From Ferrithrix thermotolerans DSM 19514 (GTDB lineage Bacteria > Actinomycetota > Acidimicrobiia > Acidimicrobiales > Ilumatobacteraceae), in assembly GCA_945861025.1 (NCBI GenBank), contig CAMASN010000013.1, positions 1-57,551 of the forward strand: a stretch of DNA of 57,551 nt. The letters are read 5' to 3'. A program made the position numbers and the translations under genes. The notes under the pieces were generated by a model. It searched no databases. It was not told the DNA's origin and saw only the letters and a list, made by a program, of their open reading frames with translations. Positions 1 to 9,050 of the stretch are shown here, in pieces (position 1 is the stretch's first letter; every line of letters starts with the position of its first letter).

Positions 1-99
1 CCGCTTGGGTACCGACCCCACTGTGTTGTTTGCGAGGCCGAAGCGTAGCGGCCGCTCAGGCTGCACGCACCTGCGAGCCGCAATCGCTACCCTATGCGC

Positions 100-588
100 A
101 TGCCAACTTTTGACATTGTCTCCGAAGTGGACCACCAAGAAGTCCGAAACGCAATCGATCAGGCTCAGCGCGAAGTCGCCAACCGGTTCGACTTCAAGAA
201 CACCAACTCGTCGATTGAGCAGAACGAACTCGTGGTCACGCTGCGAACCGTCAGCGAAGATCGCCTTGTTGCGCTGCGCCAGGTCGTCGAGGAAAAGCTC
301 GTCAAGCGGGCCGTATCGCTCAAGGGTCTTGAGTACGGCAAGGTTGAAGAGGCCACGCAGAACACGGTGCGCCAGACCGTGACCATCAAGGTCGGAATCT
401 CGTCGGACAAAGCCCGTGAGATCAACCGGATGATCAAAGAAAAAGGCCCCAAGGGCATCAGCAGCCAAACACAGGGCGAAACCGTTCGCGTGACCGGCAA
501 AAAGCGCGACGATCTGCAAGAAGTAATGGCCCTGCTCAAAGGCGCAGAGCTTGAGATTCCCCTGCAGTTCAACAACTTCCGCGACTAA
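100..588 (+). CDS. yajQ: YajQ-family nucleotide-binding protein
   Basis: This is a small cytosolic protein of the YajQ (DUF520) family. Some members bind cyclic di-GMP and others have been reported to bind nucleotides or RNA; the role here is unknown. The product is 162 residues, the usual family length, and covers both ferredoxin-like halves. The family signatures seen are the N-terminal MPTFDIVSEVD, the central NRFDFKNT, the IKEKGPKG segment and the C-terminal IPLQFNNFRD. I chose the ATG at 100 rather than the in-frame ATG at 94 because homologues start MPxFDIVSE; no ribosome binding site separates the two. It converges on the membrane-protein gene ending at 607 with only 18 bases between. 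It is not obviously part of any operon in the window. The identification is firm; the ligand is not known. Confidence 0.93.
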   Translation: MPTFDIVSEVDHQEVRNAIDQAQREVANRFDFKNTNSSIEQNELVVTLRTVSEDRLVALRQVVEEKLVKRAVSLKGLEYGKVEEATQNTVRQTVTIKVGISSDKAREINRMIKEKGPKGISSQTQGETVRVTGKKRDDLQEVMALLKGAELEIPLQFNNFRD

Positions 589-606
589 TCGTCGCTGCCC
601 ACCGCG

Positions 607-2520
607 CTAGCGGGCTGAGCTACAGAACGTTTCGAGATCCTGCAGTGATTGCCGCAGGGCCACGCTGATTGCGGCGCTCGGCTCAGCCACGATTGCTGCG
701 ATTTCGCTATCGAGCTCGGGCATTCCGTTGACGCGATACGAGTTCACAGCGCAGGCAACGCCCGGAACCGTGAGCGACATGCCTAACGCGTTGAGTTGCT
801 GCAACATCACTTGCTCCTTCACGAGCCTCGCCTCGAAGTCGACGCGCACCTGGCTCGTTGGATCAATCGTCTCGGGTGTTGCCGACGCGCATGCAGTCAC
901 CACGACAACCGTGCCTTTGGCTTCAACCGTGGTGGCTGAATCCGCAGGCCGAGTCTGGGCCCACAGGTTCAATCCGTTGGCGAGTTCACCGAGGCTGGCG
1001 GCATCGCGGGTGGCCACCGAGGCACGGATGCAGCCACGCCCTTCGACCTCGGAATACGTGACCGAATCGCCCGTCCATTGAGATGCCATGCGGAAGGCAA
1101 ATTCGTTGCCAACTGCTGGGTAGAGCAGCCCGTACCAGAAGTACATGCCGAGCGATGACGCATCAGTTGTGGCGGCGCCGGCAGGGGTTTCGAGGCCACG
1201 AGCCGAATCGAGCACGGCGGCATCGCTTGAAGGCACGTTGAGACCCGTAACAAAGTCGCCAGCCAACATTCGAGTAGCAACGCCCCACGAGTTCGCGGCC
1301 TGCATGTCGAACACTCCAACGAGCCACGGGCTGAGGTGCTGCGGCAATGCGTCGCGGGTCGTCACCTGGGCTGCGCGCTGGGTTGCATACTCAGCAGCAA
1401 AGGCAGCATTCTTCTCGGACTTTTTAGCGATCGCATAGCTACCCGCTCCCTCGATCAACGACAGGTAGCCAAGCTGTTGCGCCGGAGACAACGTGTCGAC
1501 CGCTGCGCCCCAACCGCTTGCTTGGTCGAGCAGCGCCACGCTCAATGCGGCGAGCACACTTCCATCGTGCAATGGCCCACTGGTGTTGGTCACGGCGTAA
1601 ACGGTGGTTGTGGCGGGGTCGTAAAAAGCGGTCTGGGTGAGGCCCACATACTCGCCCACCTGTGCCGCGCTTGGTGCTGCAGCGATCAAACCGACCGCCC
1701 GCAAACCGCTCATTTGGCCATTGGTATCCGATGACACCCGAGCCAACTCGTAGATGCCGAGCTTGGCCTCATATTCGGCCTGCGGCAGTTCGACGAGCGG
1801 CACAGACCGGTCAAAAGGCCGGCCAAGCGTGGCTTCAACGAGGGCCGCAACTGGCTTGATCGCAGCGGGCCATTGTTTGATTCGTGCCGCATCTTGACGC
1901 TGCTTCAGCAGGATGCCGCCACCAACCGCGAGCAAGGTAACCACGACGAACAACGCCATCAACAACTTGCCCTTCTTGCGCGACTTTGGCTTGTTGGTCG
2001 TGACCTTGACGTCGGCTGGGCGCTGAACCATCAGCCTGTTTGGCGCTGCAGCATGTGCGCGTGCATCGGTGGTGAGTGCCTCAGCCTGCCGGGCGACCAC
2101 GGGCTTGGGCAGCATAGGTAGCGCCACTTCGCTCGGCGCGAGAACGGCGATCTCGTCGACGACACTGAGCTGAACGACGCTGGGCTCGGGAACGAGCTGA
2201 GCCTGAGCTTGGGCCAAAAAGTCGGGGGTGAGCAATTGCTCAAGACGAAACTCTGATGGGTCGACGAAGAGCGGTTCGGGTACCACGAGCGGAGCGATCA
2301 TCGGAGCAAGCCGCGGCGCCGGGCGTAGTTCAAACTTGGGCACACTGCTCTCGGTGCCACGCGACCCGCCAAGATCGAGCTTGAGTTTGAAGTCAAATGG
2401 CGCCCGAAAGCTGGAGTGCTGCGAAGAACTCGACTCGCCCAAGCCAACACTGGCTGCCTCGGCATATTGATCGTGGGCGGAATCGCCGCTTTCAGGGGCC
2501 GCTTCGGGCAAATTGCTCAT
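607..2520 (-). CDS. Unknown single-span membrane protein, paralogue A
   Basis: Function is not recognised. The 637-residue product has a long cytoplasmic-type N-terminal region rich in Pro, Ala and Ser (about 1-180), a basic stop-transfer stretch (KPKSRKKGK), one hydrophobic span at about 186-205, and a large C-terminal domain of about 430 residues that should lie outside the cell. It is clearly paralogous to the next gene upstream (2577-4508): both share an EYExKLGI segment, LRAVGL, TAFY, and a lone Cys inside an AT-x-DAA context. Four cysteines in the last third occur at matching places in both proteins, suggesting two disulfides. There is no cleavable signal peptide, so it is probably anchored with the N-terminus inside. 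The gap to the paralogue is 56 nt, so the two are probably co-transcribed. The ATG at 2520 is the only reasonable start. Confidence 0.8.
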   Translation of the reverse strand: MSNLPEAAPESGDSAHDQYAEAASVGLGESSSSQHSSFRAPFDFKLKLDLGGSRGTESSVPKFELRPAPRLAPMIAPLVVPEPLFVDPSEFRLEQLLTPDFLAQAQAQLVPEPSVVQLSVVDEIAVLAPSEVALPMLPKPVVARQAEALTTDARAHAAAPNRLMVQRPADVKVTTNKPKSRKKGKLLMALFVVVTLLAVGGGILLKQRQDAARIKQWPAAIKPVAALVEATLGRPFDRSVPLVELPQAEYEAKLGIYELARVSSDTNGQMSGLRAVGLIAAAPSAAQVGEYVGLTQTAFYDPATTTVYAVTNTSGPLHDGSVLAALSVALLDQASGWGAAVDTLSPAQQLGYLSLIEGAGSYAIAKKSEKNAAFAAEYATQRAAQVTTRDALPQHLSPWLVGVFDMQAANSWGVATRMLAGDFVTGLNVPSSDAAVLDSARGLETPAGAATTDASSLGMYFWYGLLYPAVGNEFAFRMASQWTGDSVTYSEVEGRGCIRASVATRDAASLGELANGLNLWAQTRPADSATTVEAKGTVVVVTACASATPETIDPTSQVRVDFEARLVKEQVMLQQLNALGMSLTVPGVACAVNSYRVNGMPELDSEIAAIVAEPSAAISVALRQSLQDLETFCSSAR

Positions 2521-2576
2521 GTCATTCTTTCGGCACCGGTAGTGAGACCTTGAGCGATTTCAGACGATCGAGAGAC

Positions 2577-4508
2577 TCAAGCGTTCTTGCAGTACGACAA
2601 CACGTTGGACATCGCCTCGGCCTGCAGCGGATCCGTGGAACCCTCAACGAAGTTCGCCAATCCACCTGTGCGGAGCACTGCGATGGCACACGACCAAGAG
2701 CCCTGCGTTTCGGGAAGCCCCATCCGGATGAGATTCTCGCCGATGTCTTGTTCACGCATGGGGGCCGAGTACAACAGCGTCGCATCTGCAGGTCCAGTTA
2801 CCTGGGTGGACGGCTCGGTTGGTTCGCACACCGACACTCTGATAAGCGTGCCCGATTCGTTTGAGATCACTGCCGAACTGGAGATCGGTAGAGACTGGGC
2901 CCAACGTTGCAGCGCCGAGCTCATCGTGGAATTGCCGGCTGCATCGAGTGTGGCAATCGTGGCAGCGAGGCAAGCGTTACCCCGAATCGTTGTCGTGACA
3001 GCAGAATCACCTGCCCAGGTAAGCGCCGCAGCGCGTGCGTCGGTAGCGCCGAGCCTCGGCAACAACGCCAGGTACCAGAACTGCATGCCCAGTGTTCGCG
3101 GGCTCTCACCAGAGTTCGGTGGCGGCACATCGACGGCAGCGGTGCTCGAACTACGCGAGGGGTCGAACATTGGGGCATCGCTACTCGGCATCACAATGTC
3201 GGCAAGGAGGCGATCGGGTTTCGAAGCGGGCGAGGTGTGCGCACCGAAGAAGTACGAGCCAAGCACAGCGGTGAGATAGGTGGGGCGAGCTTCAGCAGCA
3301 ATGCCCAGGGCGGCGGTACGCGACTGCACCTCGTAGGCGACAAGTGCTTCGAGTTGCGGATCCTTGGCAAACATGGCTCGCACGACCTCGGCGCCGACCC
3401 CGTCGACAGCTGCCCGTATGCCAACTTGCTGTGCGTCGGTCAGCGTGGCGAGATCCTTCGACCAGCTGAGATTCTGATCGACCAAGGCAACGGTGAGCGC
3501 CCGCAATGTTGCCAAATCGAACGCGGGGGTGCGCCCGTCCATGCGATAAATGGTCTTGTCGGCCGAACTGTAAAAGGCAGTCATGGCTACTGCAGCAATA
3601 TGCCCCACCATGCTCGGTTCGGGGACTCCGGTCACGAGTCCCACGGCGCGCAAGGTGCCGAAGCGACCATCGGCGTCGCTGTACGAGCGGGCGAGCACAT
3701 CGATGCCGAGCTTCACTTCATATTCAGGCACCGACAAAGTGGTGACTGGAACATCTTCGATGAACTTCGAATGCGTGGCTTCTTCAACGAACGTGGCCAA
3801 CGGAGCAACGTCTTGGGCCCACGCGACCTTCTTGTTGATGAGGAAGTACCAACTGGTAAATCCGGCGCCGCCGAGAAGCGACGCCACGACCAGGAACGAA
3901 AAGAACGCGCGCACCGGATGACGCTTTCGCTTTTTTGGAGCCGGTGGCTCAGCGAGCTGTGCGCCCACGACCCGCGACTGCACCACACGCTGAGAGCCCG
4001 AGGATCGGGTGGGTTGGCCAAGGTAGGGAATGCTCGCTCCGCCGAGGCTGGGAGCCGCGCTCACGCTGAGGTCGGCAGTAAACAGCGAAGCATCGTGGGT
4101 GGCCTGAGGGTGCAGCTGCGGCTGAGCGTGCGTCAACACAGCCACGCTGGCGGTGGCTGTCGCAAACTGATCAACCCCAGCAGGGATAAAGATTTGCCCG
4201 GTCAGGTGTGCGTTTGGGGGTTGGAGCAGCAGCGGCGGCGGCTGCGGAGGCTGCAACAACATTGCTGGCAACGCCTGAAGCGGCGCTGGCGCACAGGGCA
4301 GCGGAGCGGCGGGAGGCGTCAGGGCTGGCGCAGGGGTAGGCGCGAGGGTAGGCGGCGGCGCTGGCGCCACATCAAAAACATTGAGCCGCACACGAAGTCG
4401 ATCACGAAGTGCACTGGCGGCATCGGCCGTCGCCGACAAGGCGACCGGCGATGCGCTCAGTTCTCTCTCGTCGAGTGGATCGGGTGACACATGGTTGTAT
4501 CGGCACAC
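2577..4508 (-). CDS. Unknown single-span membrane protein, paralogue B
   Basis: Function is not recognised. The product is 643 residues from the GTG at 4508; a second GTG at 4490 would begin MSPDPLDEREL and resembles the paralogue's start more closely, so the first six residues are doubtful. The N-terminal 190 residues are dominated by Pro, Ala and Leu with APxP-type repeats, followed by a basic KKRKRH stretch, a hydrophobic span at about 201-224 and an extracytoplasmic domain of about 415 residues. It matches paralogue A along the external domain (EYEVKLGI, LRAVGLVTG, MTAFYSS, and four Cys at GNAC, RVSVC, SWSC and LSYC). The tandem arrangement and same domain order point to a local gene duplication. 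It could be a cell-envelope or secretion-associated anchor, but nothing in the sequence proves this. Confidence 0.78.
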   Translation of the reverse strand: MCRYNHVSPDPLDERELSASPVALSATADAASALRDRLRVRLNVFDVAPAPPPTLAPTPAPALTPPAAPLPCAPAPLQALPAMLLQPPQPPPLLLQPPNAHLTGQIFIPAGVDQFATATASVAVLTHAQPQLHPQATHDASLFTADLSVSAAPSLGGASIPYLGQPTRSSGSQRVVQSRVVGAQLAEPPAPKKRKRHPVRAFFSFLVVASLLGGAGFTSWYFLINKKVAWAQDVAPLATFVEEATHSKFIEDVPVTTLSVPEYEVKLGIDVLARSYSDADGRFGTLRAVGLVTGVPEPSMVGHIAAVAMTAFYSSADKTIYRMDGRTPAFDLATLRALTVALVDQNLSWSKDLATLTDAQQVGIRAAVDGVGAEVVRAMFAKDPQLEALVAYEVQSRTAALGIAAEARPTYLTAVLGSYFFGAHTSPASKPDRLLADIVMPSSDAPMFDPSRSSSTAAVDVPPPNSGESPRTLGMQFWYLALLPRLGATDARAAALTWAGDSAVTTTIRGNACLAATIATLDAAGNSTMSSALQRWAQSLPISSSAVISNESGTLIRVSVCEPTEPSTQVTGPADATLLYSAPMREQDIGENLIRMGLPETQGSWSCAIAVLRTGGLANFVEGSTDPLQAEAMSNVLSYCKNA

Positions 4509-4559
4509 ACAACGCGCAGGTTAAGGATTTCTCAATCGCATTCTGAATTGGTGTGCCGA
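4500..4559. repeat. Separated inverted repeat before paralogue B
   Basis: TCGGCACAC at 4500-4508 is the exact reverse complement of GTGTGCCGA at 4551-4559, with 42 bases between. It lies between the acs stop codon and the start of paralogue B, and one arm covers the GTG candidate start at 4508. It could form a long hairpin in the minus-strand transcript that pairs with the start region, or it could be chance. No T-tract follows it. Confidence 0.35.
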
Positions 4560-4574
4560 GCACCCCACACAGAA

Positions 4575-6524
4575 CTAGTCCTCGGCTGGGGCCTCAGCGG
4601 CGCGGCGCTGCAGCTCGTTGACCACGCTTGCATCGGCAAGTGTGGATGTGTCGCCAAGGTTGCGGCCTTCGGCAACATCGCGCAGCAGACGACGCATGAT
4701 CTTGCCGCTGCGGGTCTTGGGAAGGTCGGGCGTGAAATAGATTGCCTTGGGCTTGGCGATGCTGCCGATCTCAACGGCGACATGGTTGCGCAGCGCTTGC
4801 TCGTCGCCTTCGAAACCACCTCGCAGCGTGACATAGGCAATGATCGCTTGCCCTGTAGTTGCGTCGAGCGCACCCACAACCGCTGCCTCACAGACCGACG
4901 GATGCGATACAAGCGCTGATTCGACTTCGGTTGTTGAGATGCGATGCCCACTCACGTTCATGACATCGTCGACACGACCCAGCAACCAGAGGTAGCCGTC
5001 GTCGTCGAGCTTGGCACCATCACCTGCGAAGTAGCGACCAGGGAAACGGCTCCAATAGGTTTCGCGATAGCGATCGGGGTCGCCCCAAATGCCGCGCAAC
5101 ATGGCCGGCCATGGCTGGGTGAGGGTGAGATAGCCGCCACCGCGCTCGACATGCTCGCCAGATTCGTCGACCAGTTCGGTGCCGATGCCGGGCAGCCCAA
5201 ACGTGGCCGAGCCGGGCTTAGTGGTGGTAACGCCGGGCAGTGGGCTGATCATGATCGCGCCGGTTTCGGTTTGCCACCACGTATCGACGATGGGACACGT
5301 AGACCCGCCGATGTGTTCGTGATACCACATCCACGCCTCAGGGTTAATCGGCTCACCGACCGAACCGAGCAGACGAAGCGACGACAGGTCGTGCTTGGCG
5401 GGTTCGTGGTCGCCCCACTTCATAAACGTACGAATGGCCGTTGGGGCCGTATAGAACAGGGTGACGCCGTACTTCTCGACGATCTGCCACATGCGGTCGT
5501 TGCCGGGAAAGTTGGGCACACCCTCGTACATCACTTGGGTGGCGCCGTTGGCCAGTGGGCCATACACGATGTAGGTGTGACCCGTTATCCAGCCAACATC
5601 GGCGGTACACCAATACACATCGGTGTCGGCGTGGAGGTCGAACACATATTTGTGGGTGAACGCTGCCTGGGTGAGATAGCCACCGCTGGTGTGCATAATG
5701 CCCTTGGGCTTACCTGTGGTGCCACTGGTGTACAACAAGAACAGCAACTGTTCTGAGTCCATCGGCTCGGGCGGGCACACAGGATCGGCTTGCGCCATCA
5801 GTTCGTGGTACCAGTGGTCGCGGCCGTCGTGCATCGTGATCTCGTTGCCGCCGCGGCGCACGACAACGACGTCGGTGATGGTTGATGTGCCGAGCAGTGC
5901 CTCGTCGGCGGTGTGCTTGAGCGGGAAGATCTCGCCACGACGCCAGCCACCGTCGGCGGTGATGAGCACCTTGGCTTCGGCATCGTTGATGCGGTCGGTC
6001 AACGAAATGGCGCTGAAGCCGCCGAACACAACGCTGTGCGCTGCGCCGATACGCGCGCACGCCAACATCGCGATGGCGGCCTCGGGGATCATCGGCATAT
6101 AGATGTTGACGCGATCGCCCTTGACGACTCCGAGGCCCTTGAGCACGTTTGCGAACCGTTGCGTCTCGTCGAGCAGTTGCGCATAGGTCACGGTGCGGGT
6201 GTCGCCTGGCTCCCCCTCGAAATGGAAAGCGACCTTGTCGCCTCTACCTGCCAGCACATGACGATCGAGACAGTTGTAACTCACGTTCAGTTCGCCGCCG
6301 ACGAACCACTTCGCGAACGGAAGGTTCCACTCAGACGCCGTGTGCCACTCCTTCGACCATGAAATCAGTTCTCTGGCCTGCTTCGCCCAAAAGGCAGTGG
6401 AGTCTTGCGAGGCTTCGTCGTACAACGAGTGATCAGAGACGAGAGCGTTGCTACGAAATGCATCGGAGGGAACGAAGGTGCGGCGCTCCCAGCCAAGTGA
6501 ATCGATTGCATGGGCGTCAGTCAT
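4575..6524 (-). CDS. acs: Acetyl-CoA synthetase (AMP-forming)
   Basis: Acetate-CoA ligase activates acetate to acetyl-CoA through acetyl-AMP in the cytosol, feeding the TCA cycle and lipid synthesis. The 649-residue product has the usual Acs length. It carries the N-terminal ACAS_N region ([20 protein letters not shown]), the P-loop-like [15 protein letters not shown], the adenylation motif WWQTETGA, and the C-terminal [16 protein letters not shown] hinge. The end contains [16 protein letters not shown], whose lysine (second Lys) is the catalytic residue regulated by acetylation in Acs enzymes. Start ATG at 6524. It is followed 66 nt later on the same strand by paralogue B, with no clear functional link. 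A short palindrome (GTCAC-CCTA-GTGAC at 6560-6573) lies upstream and might be regulatory, but I cannot tie it to a known regulator. Confidence 0.96.
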   Translation of the reverse strand: MTDAHAIDSLGWERRTFVPSDAFRSNALVSDHSLYDEASQDSTAFWAKQARELISWSKEWHTASEWNLPFAKWFVGGELNVSYNCLDRHVLAGRGDKVAFHFEGEPGDTRTVTYAQLLDETQRFANVLKGLGVVKGDRVNIYMPMIPEAAIAMLACARIGAAHSVVFGGFSAISLTDRINDAEAKVLITADGGWRRGEIFPLKHTADEALLGTSTITDVVVVRRGGNEITMHDGRDHWYHELMAQADPVCPPEPMDSEQLLFLLYTSGTTGKPKGIMHTSGGYLTQAAFTHKYVFDLHADTDVYWCTADVGWITGHTYIVYGPLANGATQVMYEGVPNFPGNDRMWQIVEKYGVTLFYTAPTAIRTFMKWGDHEPAKHDLSSLRLLGSVGEPINPEAWMWYHEHIGGSTCPIVDTWWQTETGAIMISPLPGVTTTKPGSATFGLPGIGTELVDESGEHVERGGGYLTLTQPWPAMLRGIWGDPDRYRETYWSRFPGRYFAGDGAKLDDDGYLWLLGRVDDVMNVSGHRISTTEVESALVSHPSVCEAAVVGALDATTGQAIIAYVTLRGGFEGDEQALRNHVAVEIGSIAKPKAIYFTPDLPKTRSGKIMRRLLRDVAEGRNLGDTSTLADASVVNELQRRAAEAPAED

Positions 6525-6612
6525 CTTCGCAGTCCCCTCATCCGTTGTTGCGTTTGGGGGTCACCCTAGTGACAGCCACCACCGCAGGCGTCAGTGGTCT
6601 CGTACCTGTGGA

Positions 6613-7881
6613 CTACGCCGATCGACGCCGAGCCGCCATCATGAGGACGAGACCGACCAGGACTCCGATTGATGCGAGGAAGATGGACCCTCGTGATGCA
6701 CGACCCGTGCTGGGCAGTTGGATCAACAAAGCGTCGGGCGAGAAGCCAAAGCTTGCGACGGTTGATGCGGTCTGACCAGCCACTGTGACGGGACTTGCGG
6801 ACCCGCCACCCAGAACAGGTACCGCCGTGGTCGACGTTGGTACTGGTGTGGTTGGAGTGACTTCACCGGGCACTCCGGTGGTAGGAGGAGCCGTCGTCTC
6901 GGGTGCTGCGGTCACAGGCGTTGTGGTCGCGGGTGCTGTGGTCGGGGGTGTCGTGACGGGCGTTGTCACCGGAGGTGGCGGAGGTGGCGGAGGTGGCGGA
7001 GGTGGCGGCACATCATTGTTGATGATGGTGCACACGGCGTCTTCGCCCGCAGCAAGCATGATCGAGTAGCCATCCTGATATCCGCCGACACAGGTCCAGT
7101 CAGAAGGGGTGTAGCCGCTTGGCCCTGACTGTGTGAGCAAGTAGACGACCTCGGGGGCCACGTCGGCTCCAACGCCCATCCATGACATTGCGCTTGGATC
7201 CGGCCCGAGAATCGGTGTGGACCAGTCGTCAACCGACGTGGCCTGAAGATTAAAATCGGCGAGGGTTGCGGTGCCACCATCGTCGTTGATGAGAACGTTG
7301 TTCAGCGTGAGATGCGGCGCACGAATGTCGTCGTTGATCACGGTGCAACTGACGTCTTGGCCAGAGCGCAGTCGAATCGTGCTGCCCACCCTGGTGCCGC
7401 CATCGCATATCCAACCCAACGAGTTGTATCCGAGCGGACCACTTTCATCGAGAATGTAGGTGGTGTACGCGACCACGTCGGCGCCGATGCCCACCGAGTA
7501 GCTCAACGCGGGATCGACACCGTCGATAGTGGCGACGCGGCTACCGGCTGCTGTGGCGCTCAGGCTGAAATCACTAAACGTTGCAGTGCCGCCGTCGTTG
7601 TTGATAACAACTTTGTTGAGTTGCAAGAACGGAGTCGTTGGGTTGCAATCGTCGTTGTTGTCGCCATGGTGCGTCGAGCGGCCCGACGAGCTTGAGCGCA
7701 CTGAGCTACCACTGCAGTTGTCCGAGCCTGACCTAGGACGAGAACTAGCACGAGTGATCTCGGCCGTAAATCCAACGGTAATGACCGTCAGCGCTACGAC
7801 AACTAAGAGCCGAACGACCGAACGAGTCGGACCGCGACTCGAAGCTCCAATTCCTTTGGTATGCACCGTGTGCCCATGCAT
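6613..7881 (-). CDS. LPXTG-anchored surface protein with two prealbumin-like repeats
   Basis: This is a predicted sortase substrate displayed on the cell wall. The 422-residue product starts with basic residues and a hydrophobic signal peptide (VVRLLVVVALTVITVGF). Two homologous domains of about 95 residues follow, each with DDGG/NDGGTAT near its start, a GPxGY segment and a Cys pair (WICDGG...SCTVIND; WTCVGG...VCTIINND). This pattern fits prealbumin-like (SpaA-type) surface modules. Next comes a 13-residue proline run and a Thr/Pro-rich spacer. The end has LPSTG (codons 6703-6717), a hydrophobic span and ARRRSA, a classic cell-wall sorting signal. I chose the ATG at 7881 because GGAG lies 7 nt upstream and the signal peptide follows; an earlier in-frame start would overlap midA and add non-hydrophobic sequence. 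It is 95 nt downstream of midA on the same strand. Confidence 0.85.
   Translation of the reverse strand: MHGHTVHTKGIGASSRGPTRSVVRLLVVVALTVITVGFTAEITRASSRPRSGSDNCSGSSVRSSSSGRSTHHGDNNDDCNPTTPFLQLNKVVINNDGGTATFSDFSLSATAAGSRVATIDGVDPALSYSVGIGADVVAYTTYILDESGPLGYNSLGWICDGGTRVGSTIRLRSGQDVSCTVINDDIRAPHLTLNNVLINDDGGTATLADFNLQATSVDDWSTPILGPDPSAMSWMGVGADVAPEVVYLLTQSGPSGYTPSDWTCVGGYQDGYSIMLAAGEDAVCTIINNDVPPPPPPPPPPPPPVTTPVTTPPTTAPATTTPVTAAPETTAPPTTGVPGEVTPTTPVPTSTTAVPVLGGGSASPVTVAGQTASTVASFGFSPDALLIQLPSTGRASRGSIFLASIGVLVGLVLMMAARRRSA
6971..7006. repeat. 9-bp tandem repeat, four copies
   Basis: The 9-mer GGAGGTGGC is repeated four times in a row inside the LPXTG protein gene. Read on the minus strand it encodes an uninterrupted polyproline run between the folded repeats and the Thr/Pro spacer. 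Copy number could vary by slippage in steps of three prolines without shifting frame. Confidence 0.85.
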
Positions 7882-7976
7882 GAGCCGTCTCCAAATCCAA
7901 CGCCCCGGGGGGTGGGGCTTAGGGAAACAGTACGGACGCGGAGTATGAATCTGAATAGGCCAGTCGACCCATTTCG

Positions 7977-9050
7977 TTATGCAGTGGCAACGGCAGGGAT
8001 CTCGACAACGATAAAGGCGCCAAGGCCCTGCGGGTCGCACAGCGCCTCTGCCTCGCGGACACGGCTGCGCATGGTGAGAGCCGCCACCGTGGGTCGCGCG
8101 GCCTGGTCGTTCCAGATGCGTTGCCCTTCGGCCACAAGGTCGTCGATGCCCCAGCGCTGCAGGAACTGACTCTGCGTACGCACGTTGGCCACGTGGCCGC
8201 TGTTGACCAGCAGTTGATCGAGTGCAACCTCAGCAGTGATGTCTTGAGTGCCGGGTTCGGCAAGGTAGTGCCCGCCGCGCTCGTGGCCTCGGTAGGTACG
8301 CAACCACTCTCGCCACGGGCGCAGTGCTAAGCCAGCGGTGGTGGCGCTTGCGTAATCGACGACGAGCACTACACCTTGCGAAACAAGCGCCCTCGTTTGG
8401 GCAAGCCACTTGGCGGCTTCGCGCTGCACTGGCACGCGCGAACCGTGAGCCGCCGACGGCGGCAAGGGCAATTGGTCGAGGTCGTCGGCATGGCGCAGCA
8501 CCTCGGCGAAGGCTCCGTCGGGCCGCACGATCACGAACGCCTCACGCCAGCCGCCATCCATCACGAACAATCTGAACGCAAGATTGTCGAGCAGTTCGTT
8601 AGCGATGACGACGCCGACAATGGGTTCGGTGGGCAGAGAGGCTACCGACGTGACCCAGTCGGGGTGCGCCGCTCGTTGCTGGGCAGACACCTCGACAGCC
8701 ACATAACTCACAGCGTCGAGACAATCGGGCTGTGCTGCTCGAAAGGCACGCGCCAAGGTGCCTGGGCCGGCGCCAGCTTCGATAACCGTGAACTGATCGG
8801 GCTCACCGAGTTGATGCCACAGCGAATCGACCATGCGAGCAAGAACTGCCCCGAACAACGGCCCGACCTCGGGGCTGGTGATGAAGTCGCCTCGGCGACC
8901 AGCAGAGCCACCCGATGTATAGAAGCCCTGCTCGCCATACAAGGCAATATGCATGAAACGCTCGAAAGAAATTGCTCCGCCCGCCGCAACTATTGCGGCA
9001 CGGATTTCGTCAGCGGCTGAGAGCACCGGTGAGCGCGCTGAGGTCGCCAA
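7977..9050 (-). CDS. midA: MidA/NDUFAF7-family SAM-dependent methyltransferase
   Basis: The family (DUF185) contains mitochondrial NDUFAF7/MidA, an arginine methyltransferase needed for complex I assembly that modifies subunit NDUFS2 (NuoD homologue). The protein has the family's N-terminal FERFMHIALYGEQGFYTSG, the RRGDFITSPEVGPLFGAVLA block, and the SAM motif VIEAGAGPGTLARAF. These cover the full length expected (about 350 residues). The first possible start is TTG at 9050, which overlaps nuoN by 41 nt; GTG at 9026 (VLSAADEIRAA) would reduce the overlap to 17 nt and is an equal candidate. Neither has a strong ribosome binding site. It is the last gene of the first nuo cluster, directly behind nuoN, which strongly suggests that it acts on this complex I. 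The predicted substrate is Arg69 of the NuoD encoded at 16752-17924. Confidence 0.88.
   Translation of the reverse strand: MATSARSPVLSAADEIRAAIVAAGGAISFERFMHIALYGEQGFYTSGGSAGRRGDFITSPEVGPLFGAVLARMVDSLWHQLGEPDQFTVIEAGAGPGTLARAFRAAQPDCLDAVSYVAVEVSAQQRAAHPDWVTSVASLPTEPIVGVVIANELLDNLAFRLFVMDGGWREAFVIVRPDGAFAEVLRHADDLDQLPLPPSAAHGSRVPVQREAAKWLAQTRALVSQGVVLVVDYASATTAGLALRPWREWLRTYRGHERGGHYLAEPGTQDITAEVALDQLLVNSGHVANVRTQSQFLQRWGIDDLVAEGQRIWNDQAARPTVAALTMRSRVREAEALCDPQGLGAFIVVEIPAVATA

Noticed and set aside
607-4508. Long open frames on the plus strand antisense to the membrane-protein paralogues
   Set aside because: They mirror codon bias of the real minus-strand genes, encode Arg/Cys/His-rich sequence without motifs, and lack ribosome binding sites.
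6560-6573. GTCAC-CCTA-GTGAC upstream of acs as an operator
   Set aside because: Five-base arms are common by chance and the orientation does not match the CRP consensus. No clear promoter is placed around it.
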